This document shows positions 1-7,431 of a stretch of DNA of 64,000 nt, one piece after another. Every line of letters begins with the position of its first letter. Positions within the stretch are counted from its first letter, which is position 1. Below the pieces are notes generated by a model. That model saw nothing but the letters and a program-made list of their open reading frames with translations. It did no database searches and was not told the origin of the DNA. The translations under genes and the position numbers were made by a program. The DNA comes from Clostridiales bacterium (GTDB lineage Bacteria; Bacillota; Clostridia; Saccharofermentanales; Saccharofermentanaceae), in NCBI GenBank assembly GCA_017480325.1, contig JAFVAY010000013.1, forward strand, positions 1 to 64,000, read 5' to 3'.

Positions 1-238
1 CCTATTCAATCTCGACGGCGGTAAACCGTCACTAATTAACTATATCAAGTATCAGCTGATGTGTTGGCTTTTTTTATCTGACTGATATTGGCGAATTATG
101 TCCGACGCGGGGAGTGGCTAATTTCACCTGACGCTAACAATCCCAAGAAAATCGCGAATAACTATTTTGACTAAAAGTGTGACTCGATTGGGGGTAAACT
201 TACTGATTGAGTCACATTAACAGTTGTGGCGACTATAG
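1..238. other. Window edge, no gene seen
   Basis: I find no credible coding region or RNA gene here. On the minus strand, downstream of tRNA-Cys, an 8-bp inverted repeat (TGTGACTC and GAGTCACA, about positions 177-226) is followed by a short T tract, so it may be a weak end for the tRNA transcript. A small hairpin (GACGG/CCGTC) lies at about 14-30 and a plus-strand T run at about 69-76. Confidence 0.4.
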
Positions 239-314
239 TGGAGCATCCGCTGAGACTCGAACTCAGATGATGCGGTTTTGCAGACCGCACTGCCGACCGA
301 CGACAAACGGATGC
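239..314 (-). tRNA. tRNA-Cys (GCA)
   Basis: The minus strand folds as a complete cloverleaf. The acceptor stem is GCATCCG/CGGATGC, the anticodon loop CTGCAAA gives anticodon GCA, and the 3' CCA is encoded at 239-241. It is the last gene of a tightly spaced four-tRNA cluster, 4 bp after tRNA-Asp. Confidence 0.95.
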
Positions 315-318
315 GTAA

Positions 319-393
319 TGGCGGTCGTACGGGGAGTTGAACCCCGATCCTCCGGCTGACAACCGGATATAATCTCCGCTATACGATACGACC
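319..393 (-). tRNA. tRNA-Asp (GTC)
   Basis: Acceptor stem GGTCGTA/TACGACC, a TTC-containing T arm, and anticodon loop TTGTCAG with anticodon GTC identify this as tRNA-Asp. The CCA end is encoded at 319-321. It lies between tRNA-Phe (5 bp upstream) and tRNA-Cys (4 bp downstream), so all three are likely processed from one transcript. Confidence 0.95.
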
Positions 394-398
394 GTATG

Positions 399-473
399 TG
401 GTGGGAAAGACAGGGGTCGAACCTGTTCGCACGGTGCTTCAAACCATCGCTCTACCGGTTGAGCTACTTCCCC
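399..473 (-). tRNA. tRNA-Phe (GAA)
   Basis: Acceptor stem GGGGAAG/CTTTCCC (one G-T pair), D arm with GGTAGAGC, and anticodon loop TTGAAGC with anticodon GAA identify tRNA-Phe. The CCA is encoded at 399-401. It directly follows two spacer hairpins that separate it from tRNA-Asn. Confidence 0.95.
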
Positions 474-479
474 ACTTAA

Positions 480-561
480 GGAAGACATCCGGAAAGTGCC
501 TGTTTTCCGATATCTTCCTGTCTTGATCCGTGTAAGGAGTGCCTGTTCCCTTACAAGGATC
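480..561 (-). repeat. Two adjacent hairpins with one identical loop
   Basis: The spacer between tRNA-Asn and tRNA-Phe is almost filled by two hairpins, 480-518 and 525-561. Their stems have different sequences, each nearly perfect over about 14 bp. Both present the same ten bases around the loop, AACAGGCACT on the transcribed minus strand (495-504 and 538-547). Different stems with a constant loop suggest selection on the loop. I do not recognise the family. Confidence 0.7.
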
Positions 562-565
562 AATT

Positions 566-641
566 TGGCACCCGTGGAAGGACTTGAACCTTCAACCTCC
601 CGGTTAACAGCCGATTGCTCTACCGATTGAGCCACACGGGT
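566..641 (-). tRNA. tRNA-Asn (GTT)
   Basis: Acceptor stem ACCCGTG/CACGGGT, anticodon loop CTGTTAA with anticodon GTT, and encoded CCA (566-568) identify tRNA-Asn. The first anticodon-stem pair appears to be a mismatch, which is tolerable. It is the first gene of the minus-strand tRNA cluster. Confidence 0.93.
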
Positions 642-670
642 ATAAGAATAAGTTGTCAAAGTACGTCAGA

Positions 671-711
671 AACAAAAAGACCGCCGAAGGTTTTGTTCCT
701 CTGGCGGTCTT
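671..711 (-). terminator. Intrinsic terminator upstream of the tRNA cluster
   Basis: AAGACCGCC (677-685) pairs with GGCGGTCTT (703-711), extended by AGG/CCT inside. On the minus strand the stem is followed by TTTTTGTT, a good U tract. It would end transcripts arriving from the acetyltransferase side before the tRNAs. Confidence 0.75.
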
Positions 712-1020
712 GATATTCTCCGATTTGTTTGTGCCTCAACAAAAGTCAGATCAACATCGTAACCGCCCTTCCCAATCGCTATCCTGTCCATCACAGAGAT
801 TAGACTCGCTCGAGAATACAGATATCCGAACAAATGAACATACAAAATTAAACGCTTCCCTTGTAAGCGATATGCAATACCATGTGTTATTTCTCATGCT
901 TTGCATTGTCATTCGTCCTTTCGTTTTACTGACAAAAAAAGAAGTGCTGCTCGATCCAATAACGCATTTAACGAATTGGATGCAGGACAGGCACCTCCTT
1001 CATCGCTTGCAACTTTACTC
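712..1020. other. Gene-poor spacer, nothing recognised
   Basis: This stretch between the acetyltransferase stop and the terminator holds no gene I can support. On the minus strand it has an inverted repeat (TCCAAT/ATTGGA, about 955-980) with a T run some 12 bases later (938-944), and a 42-codon ORF without a ribosome site. I looked for 6S, SRP, tmRNA and RNase P cores and saw none. It may be a long 3' untranslated region. Confidence 0.4.
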
Positions 1021-1518
1021 TTACGAGATTACGATGTCAACCCCTTTTTTCGAAAAGCTTTTTTCTTTCACCAACGTCATGCACTCAGAAGAATCCTTGA
1101 ATCCCAACCGTTCATACAGAGATCTTCCCGACTCGGTAGCATCGAGGCTTATCTCCGTGACGCCCTTATTCCACGCATCTTCGATCAACATGGATACCAT
1201 CTTATATGCAATGCCCTGTCGACGATAATCCTTATTGGTATAGACATTCATCAGATGTGCACGTTTCCCCGTCGGGTGAGAGAAGGTGGGCATGATCGTT
1301 ATGAAGCTTAAAGACGCACAGCCGATAACCTCGGCACCATTCGAAAAGGCAAGAACTGTCGTCTGATCTCCGTTAAGAAAGTAGTCACGGCTTGTCTCTA
1401 CAAACGCCTCGTCATAGACATAATCGTCCGGCAGATCATTCACCACCCGAAGCATCTCCAGTCGACTGCTCATAAGAAGCTCGATGTCTTCTTCTCCTGC
1501 GATTTTGTACGTAATCAA
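1021..1518 (-). CDS. GNAT-family N-acetyltransferase
   Basis: A 165-residue cytoplasmic acetyltransferase of the GNAT fold, transferring acetyl from acetyl-CoA to an unknown amine. The acetyl-CoA pyrophosphate loop is visible as RRQGIAYKM (about residues 99-107), preceded by the beta strand HLMNVYTNKDY and followed by ISLDATESGRSLYERLGF, the usual C-terminal part of the fold. Its length is normal for a single-domain GNAT. It starts 4 bp after the GH5 cellulase stop, so it is probably the last gene of the diguanylate cyclase-cellulase-acetyltransferase operon. Nothing in the sequence shows whether the substrate is a small molecule, protein or antibiotic. Confidence 0.88.
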   Translation of the reverse strand: MITYKIAGEEDIELLMSSRLEMLRVVNDLPDDYVYDEAFVETSRDYFLNGDQTTVLAFSNGAEVIGCASLSFITIMPTFSHPTGKRAHLMNVYTNKDYRRQGIAYKMVSMLIEDAWNKGVTEISLDATESGRSLYERLGFKDSSECMTLVKEKSFSKKGVDIVIS

Positions 1519-1522
1519 AAAC

Positions 1523-3211
1523 TCACCATCTCAGCAACGGGTTATTCTCACACCTTGAACACCACTCGGGGGAATAGAGGAACCCTCTGTACACCTGCTC
1601 TCGGGTCATCGCGCCGGAATCGAGTTTGCCGATCCAGTACGGAAGTCCGACGCCATCCGGCTCACGCCCAAGAATGGTATTATACATACGACGCACGAAC
1701 TCCTCGTTACTCATGGACGCGCTCATAGCTATAAACTCGTTGGAATAGTAAAAACCGTCCGCGAGCGTCAGTCCGTTAACCGAATGATTAGCAAGCCGCC
1801 CATACCAGTAATTCTTACCGGCAGAATCAGATGACCGTCCAAGCATATTCACATACAAACGCTCGATAAAATCCATCGTATATTGTCTGTCGTCCGCCGT
1901 AACCACAGGCGTAATATCCTGAGGCGAGACCGAAGTAACTGCGGAACCTGCGCCGCCCGTGACCGTAACTCCGTTGGACCCCAAAGCGACCTGATGGTCG
2001 AGCCCTATGAAACGCCCGGAAGAAGTCTGCCACAACGTAGGTCTTACGAGGGCATACTTCGCCTCATCCCATGTGGTGAAGTCATAGCCCACGAGTCCGC
2101 CGGTGTCTCCCGAGTTGGCGTTAAAACACCAGAAGGTATAGCTTAATCCATAGCGGTTTATGAGCCGCGCCTCGAGATTCATCCACTGCTGATTGGCGCC
2201 GCCGTCCATAAAACCGCCCCACTCGCCTATTAGAATGGGCGCGATATTCTCCTCCTTGATATAAAGCCACATGTTGTGCCAATAGTCGTTATACAGAGTG
2301 TTGAAGGAGAAACTTCCGCCGTGAAACCAGGGCTGCTGATAGACAGCCGGCCCGTAGTCGTGAGGAGAATATACTATCTGGTCATTCCTATCCGCAGACC
2401 CGAAGTCCACCGGGTAACTGCGGACTCCCATAAGATTCGCACCCCAGAAAGCATACTGTCCGTTATAAGACTCGATACCCTCGATTACTATAAGCAGATT
2501 CGGGTTGATATCAAGAATCGCATTCCCCGCTCTTGTCGCCGCGCGCCTCCAGTTGTTCTGGGCACTGCTTCCGTCCCATGTAGCCCCACCGTGAGGCTCG
2601 TTCTTCAAGTCTATCGCGAGCACGGTATCGTTGCCGTTATAGTGCGCGGTAAGCCACGTTAGAGACTCAATCCACTTATCCTCCGAATAAGTGCCGTTAT
2701 ACCAATACTCGTACATGTGCCCGCCGCCGTTAGAATCCAGCGAGTGTATGTCAAACATAATCTTTATGCCATACTCGCGGCACTTGGCGACAGCGTAATC
2801 CAGGATCTGTAGCGAATTCTTCCCGTTAAGTTCGGGATTAGTATATGAGTTGTAGTTCGCCTGCGGATACTGCCCGTTCTTCCACGAGAGAATAAGCTCA
2901 CTCGAGATAGGAATTCTCAGAAGATTAAAACCGTGGTCTGCAATAGCCTTGAGCCCCGACGCCATGTTAATTGACCAGCATCCGTCGAAAATATTCGTTC
3001 CGGTGTTATACCCGAACCAGTTTATCCCGGTAAGCCTGACCTCTCTCCCCTGCGCATCAACGATCTTTCCTCCGGAAGTGTGAAGCCAGTCGTCTCCGTC
3101 GACCGCAGCTGCGGCGACATACTCACGCGAGAACAGATCAGGAACAAAGAATACAACTGACAAAGACAGTGCTGCTACAAGAACAAGAGAAATCAGCTTC
3201 CGTGTTCTCAT
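1523..3211 (-). CDS. Secreted GH5 cellulase with C-terminal DUF4214 domain
   Basis: A 562-residue exported endoglucanase-type glycoside hydrolase. An N-terminal signal peptide (about residues 1-36) precedes a GH5 domain (about 40-400) opening with LTGINWFGYNTG. The acid/base glutamate is in LKNEPHG (E205) and the nucleophile in LIGEWGG (E330). GH5 enzymes cleave beta-1,4-glucans with retention of configuration. After a short linker, residues 445-552 match the DUF4214 pattern (YVNMLGRSSDSAGKNYW, then MYNTILGREPDGVGLPYW), a module of secreted and surface proteins whose role is not settled. There is no dockerin or recognisable carbohydrate-binding module, so the enzyme is probably not cellulosomal. 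Spacing of 4 bp to both neighbours implies one transcript with the diguanylate cyclase. Confidence 0.93.
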   Translation of the reverse strand: MRTRKLISLVLVAALSLSVVFFVPDLFSREYVAAAAVDGDDWLHTSGGKIVDAQGREVRLTGINWFGYNTGTNIFDGCWSINMASGLKAIADHGFNLLRIPISSELILSWKNGQYPQANYNSYTNPELNGKNSLQILDYAVAKCREYGIKIMFDIHSLDSNGGGHMYEYWYNGTYSEDKWIESLTWLTAHYNGNDTVLAIDLKNEPHGGATWDGSSAQNNWRRAATRAGNAILDINPNLLIVIEGIESYNGQYAFWGANLMGVRSYPVDFGSADRNDQIVYSPHDYGPAVYQQPWFHGGSFSFNTLYNDYWHNMWLYIKEENIAPILIGEWGGFMDGGANQQWMNLEARLINRYGLSYTFWCFNANSGDTGGLVGYDFTTWDEAKYALVRPTLWQTSSGRFIGLDHQVALGSNGVTVTGGAGSAVTSVSPQDITPVVTADDRQYTMDFIERLYVNMLGRSSDSAGKNYWYGRLANHSVNGLTLADGFYYSNEFIAMSASMSNEEFVRRMYNTILGREPDGVGLPYWIGKLDSGAMTREQVYRGFLYSPEWCSRCENNPLLRW

Positions 3212-3215
3212 AAGC

Positions 3216-4277
3216 TTACCCTCTTCTTTCTCTTCTGTCGTGGGTGCGGTAGTACTCTACTTTATTCTTATACATCATGACTTCTGAATCGGTAATAAGC
3301 GCATTGATGTCGACGTTGGTGTCCTCTGTATACTCAAGTCCGATAGCCGCGTGATATCCCGCCTTTTCGATATTCTTCTTCAGTGTCGCGATCTTCTTCT
3401 CTATCTCCTTGAGAGGGATATCGAGGACAAAAGCCACATATTCGTCGCCGCCTATCCTGAAGGTATTCTCGGTGCCGAAGACCTCCCTGAAGCAATCCGC
3501 TATGTAGCACAGCATGTCGTCTCCTGCCTTGTGACCCTTGGAATTGTTCAGTTCATGAAGGCCGTTGATATCCATGTAGATGCACCCGAGGGAGTTTCTG
3601 AACGAGCCCTTATATGTTCCCAACTTGTATTCGTAGAAGTTGCGGTTGTTAAGCCCCGTCAGCTGGTCTGTCTGACTTATTATCTGAAGCCTCATCTCGA
3701 AGACGTATCTTTGTATCTTGGTCCTGTAGATAATGGTCTCGGATGCAATGGAAAGAACGCCGAAAATGATCGCATCGGACACATCCGCCGAAAGTACCGC
3801 TCCCGTCTTGTTTTTTACCGCCAGCACGATAAACGCGATGACATACACCAGCAAGGCACACGCCATCCTTATGGGACGATCGAGAAAGATCAGAGGGACA
3901 AGCACAAGCATTACCATGAACGTAACCGTCTGCTCTTCAGGTCTGGTTATGGTTCCTATCGCGATACCGTAGATCAGGAAAACGGATATCGCCATATAAA
4001 CGGAGACATAGGAAAGCCATCTGACCTTCCGCGCCGCAAGCGCGACTCCCACCTGAATAACAGAGAATACTATTCCGAAAACGAACACCTTACGGGAGGC
4101 GGCAAAGGTCTCGACCGTATACGACAGCACCAGCATGATGCTGATAAGAACTGTCGCAACAGAAGAGAACACCAGGGCCATGGCCATATTGGAATCTTCT
4201 ATTCTGTCCTTTATAAGATTGTAACTATCCGCATCTGTATCACCGTAGAACAGATACCGTTTTACTCTATCTAACAC
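3216..4277 (-). CDS. Membrane diguanylate cyclase (GGDEF)
   Basis: A 353-residue protein predicted to make cyclic di-GMP from two GTP. Residues 30-185 hold about five to six membrane segments with no recognisable sensor family. The GGDEF domain runs from about 190 to 345, with MDINGLHELNN as the metal-binding strand and GGDEY (276-280) as an intact active-site signature; Y in the fifth position is common. I see no RxxD inhibitory site directly upstream of the signature. The stop is 4 bp before the cellulase start, so cyclase and cellulase are probably co-expressed. The upstream cellodextrin phosphorylase ends 36 bp before its start. Confidence 0.9.
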   Translation of the reverse strand: MLDRVKRYLFYGDTDADSYNLIKDRIEDSNMAMALVFSSVATVLISIMLVLSYTVETFAASRKVFVFGIVFSVIQVGVALAARKVRWLSYVSVYMAISVFLIYGIAIGTITRPEEQTVTFMVMLVLVPLIFLDRPIRMACALLVYVIAFIVLAVKNKTGAVLSADVSDAIIFGVLSIASETIIYRTKIQRYVFEMRLQIISQTDQLTGLNNRNFYEYKLGTYKGSFRNSLGCIYMDINGLHELNNSKGHKAGDDMLCYIADCFREVFGTENTFRIGGDEYVAFVLDIPLKEIEKKIATLKKNIEKAGYHAAIGLEYTEDTNVDINALITDSEVMMYKNKVEYYRTHDRRERRG

Positions 4278-4313
4278 GACAGCCTCCAGCTGCTTTTTAT
4301 GAGCTTACAATGA

Positions 4314-7300
4314 TCAGAAGTTGACCTCTACCTTATGTGTTCCGCCGTCCGTAAATACCGGAACATGTGTATCAGGAAGCTCCTGTCCGTCACAGGTGAC
4401 CTTAACGCCCTCGTTGGTACGCTTGAAGCCTGCAGGCTTATTGATGCTTATCTCATAGACGGCGACACCGCTGTTAACCGTTACATCGAGATGAGTGTCG
4501 TCCTCGCGAAGCAGAGGCTCGCAGATCAGAGCATCCGATGTGAACTCAACGCCGAAACATGAGAACAGGCAAAGAAGAAGCCAAGTGGATGTGCCGGAGA
4601 GCGTAGGTCCGATATTCTCACCGGAATCGGAGTTATTGTACTGTGTGCACCATCTGGGATTACCGCAAGAATCGAATGGGTGCTTCAATGTTCTGTAAGG
4701 CAGGATGCAGTCGATTACCCAGTAAGCAGTCTTGGCAAGTCTTGCCGCAAGAGCAACATCAGAAACCTGCTTTGAAGCCTTCAACATGGCAGCTGCTGCC
4801 ATCATATTGGCGTGCTTGAAGACGCCGCCGTTCTCGCGGTCACCGGGATAGTACAAAGCAACGTCAATCTTAGGCGCAATCTTTGAATAATCAACTGTGG
4901 AGCAGAGTCTGAAGCCGTAAGGCGACTTCAGATACTTATCCATGGAATCAAGCATTGTGGATATCTGAGTCTCATCAGCGCATCCCGCGAGGATTGACCA
5001 TGAGAATGCATTGAGGAAGTAAGAACCCGGAGCATCCTCGATCTGAAGGTTATCTCCAGCAGCTCCAAGATATTCAAGCTCGGGCTTATCCTTTCTGTTG
5101 AACAGGACTCTCGCGAAGAAATCATTCTTCCATGCATTTCCTCTTAAGTCCGCCTTCATCTTCTCGGAAAGCTCAGATAGCTCAGACGCATAAGCCGAGT
5201 CTCCCGTCTTCTCGAACATTCCCTTAGCAGCATCGATAGCAACCTTAAGAAGGAAGCCGTTCATTACGGACTCGGAATACTCTGACTCATAAGGAACCTC
5301 ACCGTAGGTCTTCCCCTTTGCCGCCAGCTGCTCCTTATAAGCTGCGATCTTCTTATCAGCCTGCAGGAAATCCGGATCAACTCTTAAGCAGTCGTTCCAG
5401 TCAGCCTTATCGATAAGGGGGATTCCGTGGGCACCCACAGATATCTTCGCACTGTAGGTAATGATAGCCTTTATGGTCTCAAGAATAGTTCTCTTCTCCC
5501 CTGTACCTGCCTTAACAGCCTTCATAGCCTCCTCGGGAGTCTCATACTTACTTGCCATCACGATCTCTTCCTTAAGGAAGTCGTAATCGCCCGTAAGACT
5601 TACATATCTGTCGAGAGCCTGAAGAAGCCACAGCCCGTCATCCGACCACTGTCCGGGCTCCTTGCCGTACCAGTAGAAATTGTGGTTCGTGTAGCCGTCC
5701 GGGAATACATTGGAGGTCCACTCGCGAAGAAGCTTCTTTACGAACTCCTGCTGTCCCATACCGGCGAAGTAGTACATTGACGCGAAGATATCCTGTATCT
5801 CTCTGAAGCCGATCTCACGATAGCCCTTCTGCGTCCAGTCCAGAGACCTTGATACGAAGGTCTGATAGAACACCTGGAAGGGCAGGTTGTTATTAACATA
5901 AGACTCGAAGTTCTTGTCCTCGTGGGATATCTTCATGTACTTGCTGTAGTCGTGAGTGAAGCTAACGACCTTATCGTAAGCCTGCAGCAAAGCCTTCTCA
6001 TCACTATAGAAATCGATCAGCGCTGCGATCTCCTTCTTAGTTGTCTCATCCTCCTCGTATTCATCATTAAGAACATCCGAGGTCAGACATGTGAAGTTAT
6101 CTGCGCGAACGCTTCCTCCCGCCTTAACCGTGAACTCGGTGGCCAGAGCGAAGAAGCCCGGGCCCTTACGGGACGGTCGGTCAGAAAGGAACGAGATGAA
6201 CTCAGGCTTCGAGAGTGTGCCGCTTCCTACGAAGTCAGCATAACGGGCACAGTACTGCGATGGGAACTTAACCTCGCCGTTCTCATGAACAAGAAGAACA
6301 TCCCAACGGATATTGCCCTTCGTCCACTTAGGATTGGGATTAAAGGAGATTGCCTTGATAGCCTCATCCTCACCGTAGAAAACTTCAGACTGAGCAACAA
6401 CCGTGGAGAAAATAACATCCTCGCGAAGGGCATGCACCTCGTGAGTTCCGAACATGCCCGTGTAAACGATGCGAAGATCTCTGTCCTTATCGCCGGTATT
6501 CTCGATACTTATCATCTGTGCTTCAGAAGCCAGAGGCATATCCTCCTGAGCAGGCAGGATAAAAATCGTTCTTGTGACCTTAAGTCCGTCCTCTAATTCG
6601 TAGGCAATCGTTGTTCTATTCTGGGAATGAGTTGTCGTAACCTTCTTCAATCTCTCCGCATTGGCAGTGCCGGACCAGAATATCTGCTTGCCGTTCTCCG
6701 TCAAGTAGAACTGTCTGTTAGCAGGGAAGCCGTTCTCCTCAGGAAGATAGTCCCACTTTGTGGCAAGAACCTGTGTATCGGCGTGAGCTCTGAAGCAACC
6801 GCCGCCCAACGCATCTACCGCGCTTTTCGGAGTGCTCTGAAGAGGTCTGTCGAAGCCTATCCTGTTACCGATTAGCATGTTGGTGTAGTAGTGAGGTCCC
6901 GGCACAGGTGACGAAGGATCGAACACCAGCTCACCGCTCTCATCAAGCTCGCCGCCCCACTTTCTGGAACCGTCGATAACAGCCTTGACCGCAGCCTTCT
7001 GCTCCGCCGTCAAAGCCTCGGGGGAATCTGCCCCCTCCCTATAAAGCTCGCCGTCAGCTGTAAACATTACGCTTACCCCCTGCTCGAAAAGCTTACTTAA
7101 CACATCATTGATCTCATTAAGCTGAAGGATAACCGTGATAAGAGGTGAATCGAATTCAAGACCTGATACTGCAGCAACTACAGGAGTCTTAGTAAAGCCT
7201 ATATACTGTGCACTTACCTTTCCGGTCAGAAGACCACCAAATTTCTCCTCCGCAAGAGCCTTCGCAGATACCTGCTTATCCCTTGCCTTTACTCCGGTCA

Positions 7301-7319
7301 GTATCGTGTTGTTTGCCAT
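4314..7319 (-). CDS. Cellodextrin phosphorylase (GH94)
   Basis: A 1001-residue cytoplasmic enzyme expected to phosphorolyse cellodextrins (cellotriose and longer) to glucose 1-phosphate and a shortened chain, saving ATP. The order of conserved blocks matches clostridial cellodextrin phosphorylase from memory: GPHYYTNMLIGNRIGF, ENGFPANRQFYL, TQKGYREIGFREIQD, TNHNFYWYGKEPG, and the catalytic DWND motif within KADWNDCL (about 639-645). Its length is close to the roughly 985 residues of known members and longer than cellobiose phosphorylases. A GGAGG ribosome site lies just ahead of the ATG. It follows cellobiose phosphorylase by 112 bp containing a strong hairpin, and precedes the diguanylate cyclase. 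Confidence 0.93.
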   Translation of the reverse strand: MANNTILTGVKARDKQVSAKALAEEKFGGLLTGKVSAQYIGFTKTPVVAAVSGLEFDSPLITVILQLNEINDVLSKLFEQGVSVMFTADGELYREGADSPEALTAEQKAAVKAVIDGSRKWGGELDESGELVFDPSSPVPGPHYYTNMLIGNRIGFDRPLQSTPKSAVDALGGGCFRAHADTQVLATKWDYLPEENGFPANRQFYLTENGKQIFWSGTANAERLKKVTTTHSQNRTTIAYELEDGLKVTRTIFILPAQEDMPLASEAQMISIENTGDKDRDLRIVYTGMFGTHEVHALREDVIFSTVVAQSEVFYGEDEAIKAISFNPNPKWTKGNIRWDVLLVHENGEVKFPSQYCARYADFVGSGTLSKPEFISFLSDRPSRKGPGFFALATEFTVKAGGSVRADNFTCLTSDVLNDEYEEDETTKKEIAALIDFYSDEKALLQAYDKVVSFTHDYSKYMKISHEDKNFESYVNNNLPFQVFYQTFVSRSLDWTQKGYREIGFREIQDIFASMYYFAGMGQQEFVKKLLREWTSNVFPDGYTNHNFYWYGKEPGQWSDDGLWLLQALDRYVSLTGDYDFLKEEIVMASKYETPEEAMKAVKAGTGEKRTILETIKAIITYSAKISVGAHGIPLIDKADWNDCLRVDPDFLQADKKIAAYKEQLAAKGKTYGEVPYESEYSESVMNGFLLKVAIDAAKGMFEKTGDSAYASELSELSEKMKADLRGNAWKNDFFARVLFNRKDKPELEYLGAAGDNLQIEDAPGSYFLNAFSWSILAGCADETQISTMLDSMDKYLKSPYGFRLCSTVDYSKIAPKIDVALYYPGDRENGGVFKHANMMAAAAMLKASKQVSDVALAARLAKTAYWVIDCILPYRTLKHPFDSCGNPRWCTQYNNSDSGENIGPTLSGTSTWLLLCLFSCFGVEFTSDALICEPLLREDDTHLDVTVNSGVAVYEISINKPAGFKRTNEGVKVTCDGQELPDTHVPVFTDGGTHKVEVNF

Positions 7320-7369
7320 TGGAAAACCTCCAGTTTGAAGTGTTCTGATTTACCTTCCTATTGTAACAT

Positions 7370-7404
7370 CAGACCCCGTTATCTTAAAGGGATAACGGGG
7401 TCTG
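7370..7404 (-). promoter_or_regulatory. Strong intercistronic hairpin between the two phosphorylase genes
   Basis: CAGACCCCGTTATC (7370-7383) and its exact complement (7391-7404) form a 14-bp stem with a 7-base loop. Neither strand has a U tract after it, so it is not a standard terminator. Placed between cellobiose and cellodextrin phosphorylase, it may stabilise the upstream mRNA or reduce read-through. Confidence 0.65.
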
Positions 7405-7431
7405 AAATTCAAGTTAAATTAGCTTTTAAGA

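Noticed and set aside
171..659. Open minus-strand frame of 162 codons across the tRNA cluster
   Set aside because: It runs through four clear tRNA genes and two hairpins and has no ribosome site.
653..1311. Overlapping plus-strand frames opposite the acetyltransferase
   Set aside because: They are antisense to a well-supported GNAT gene, have no ribosome site and resemble no protein.
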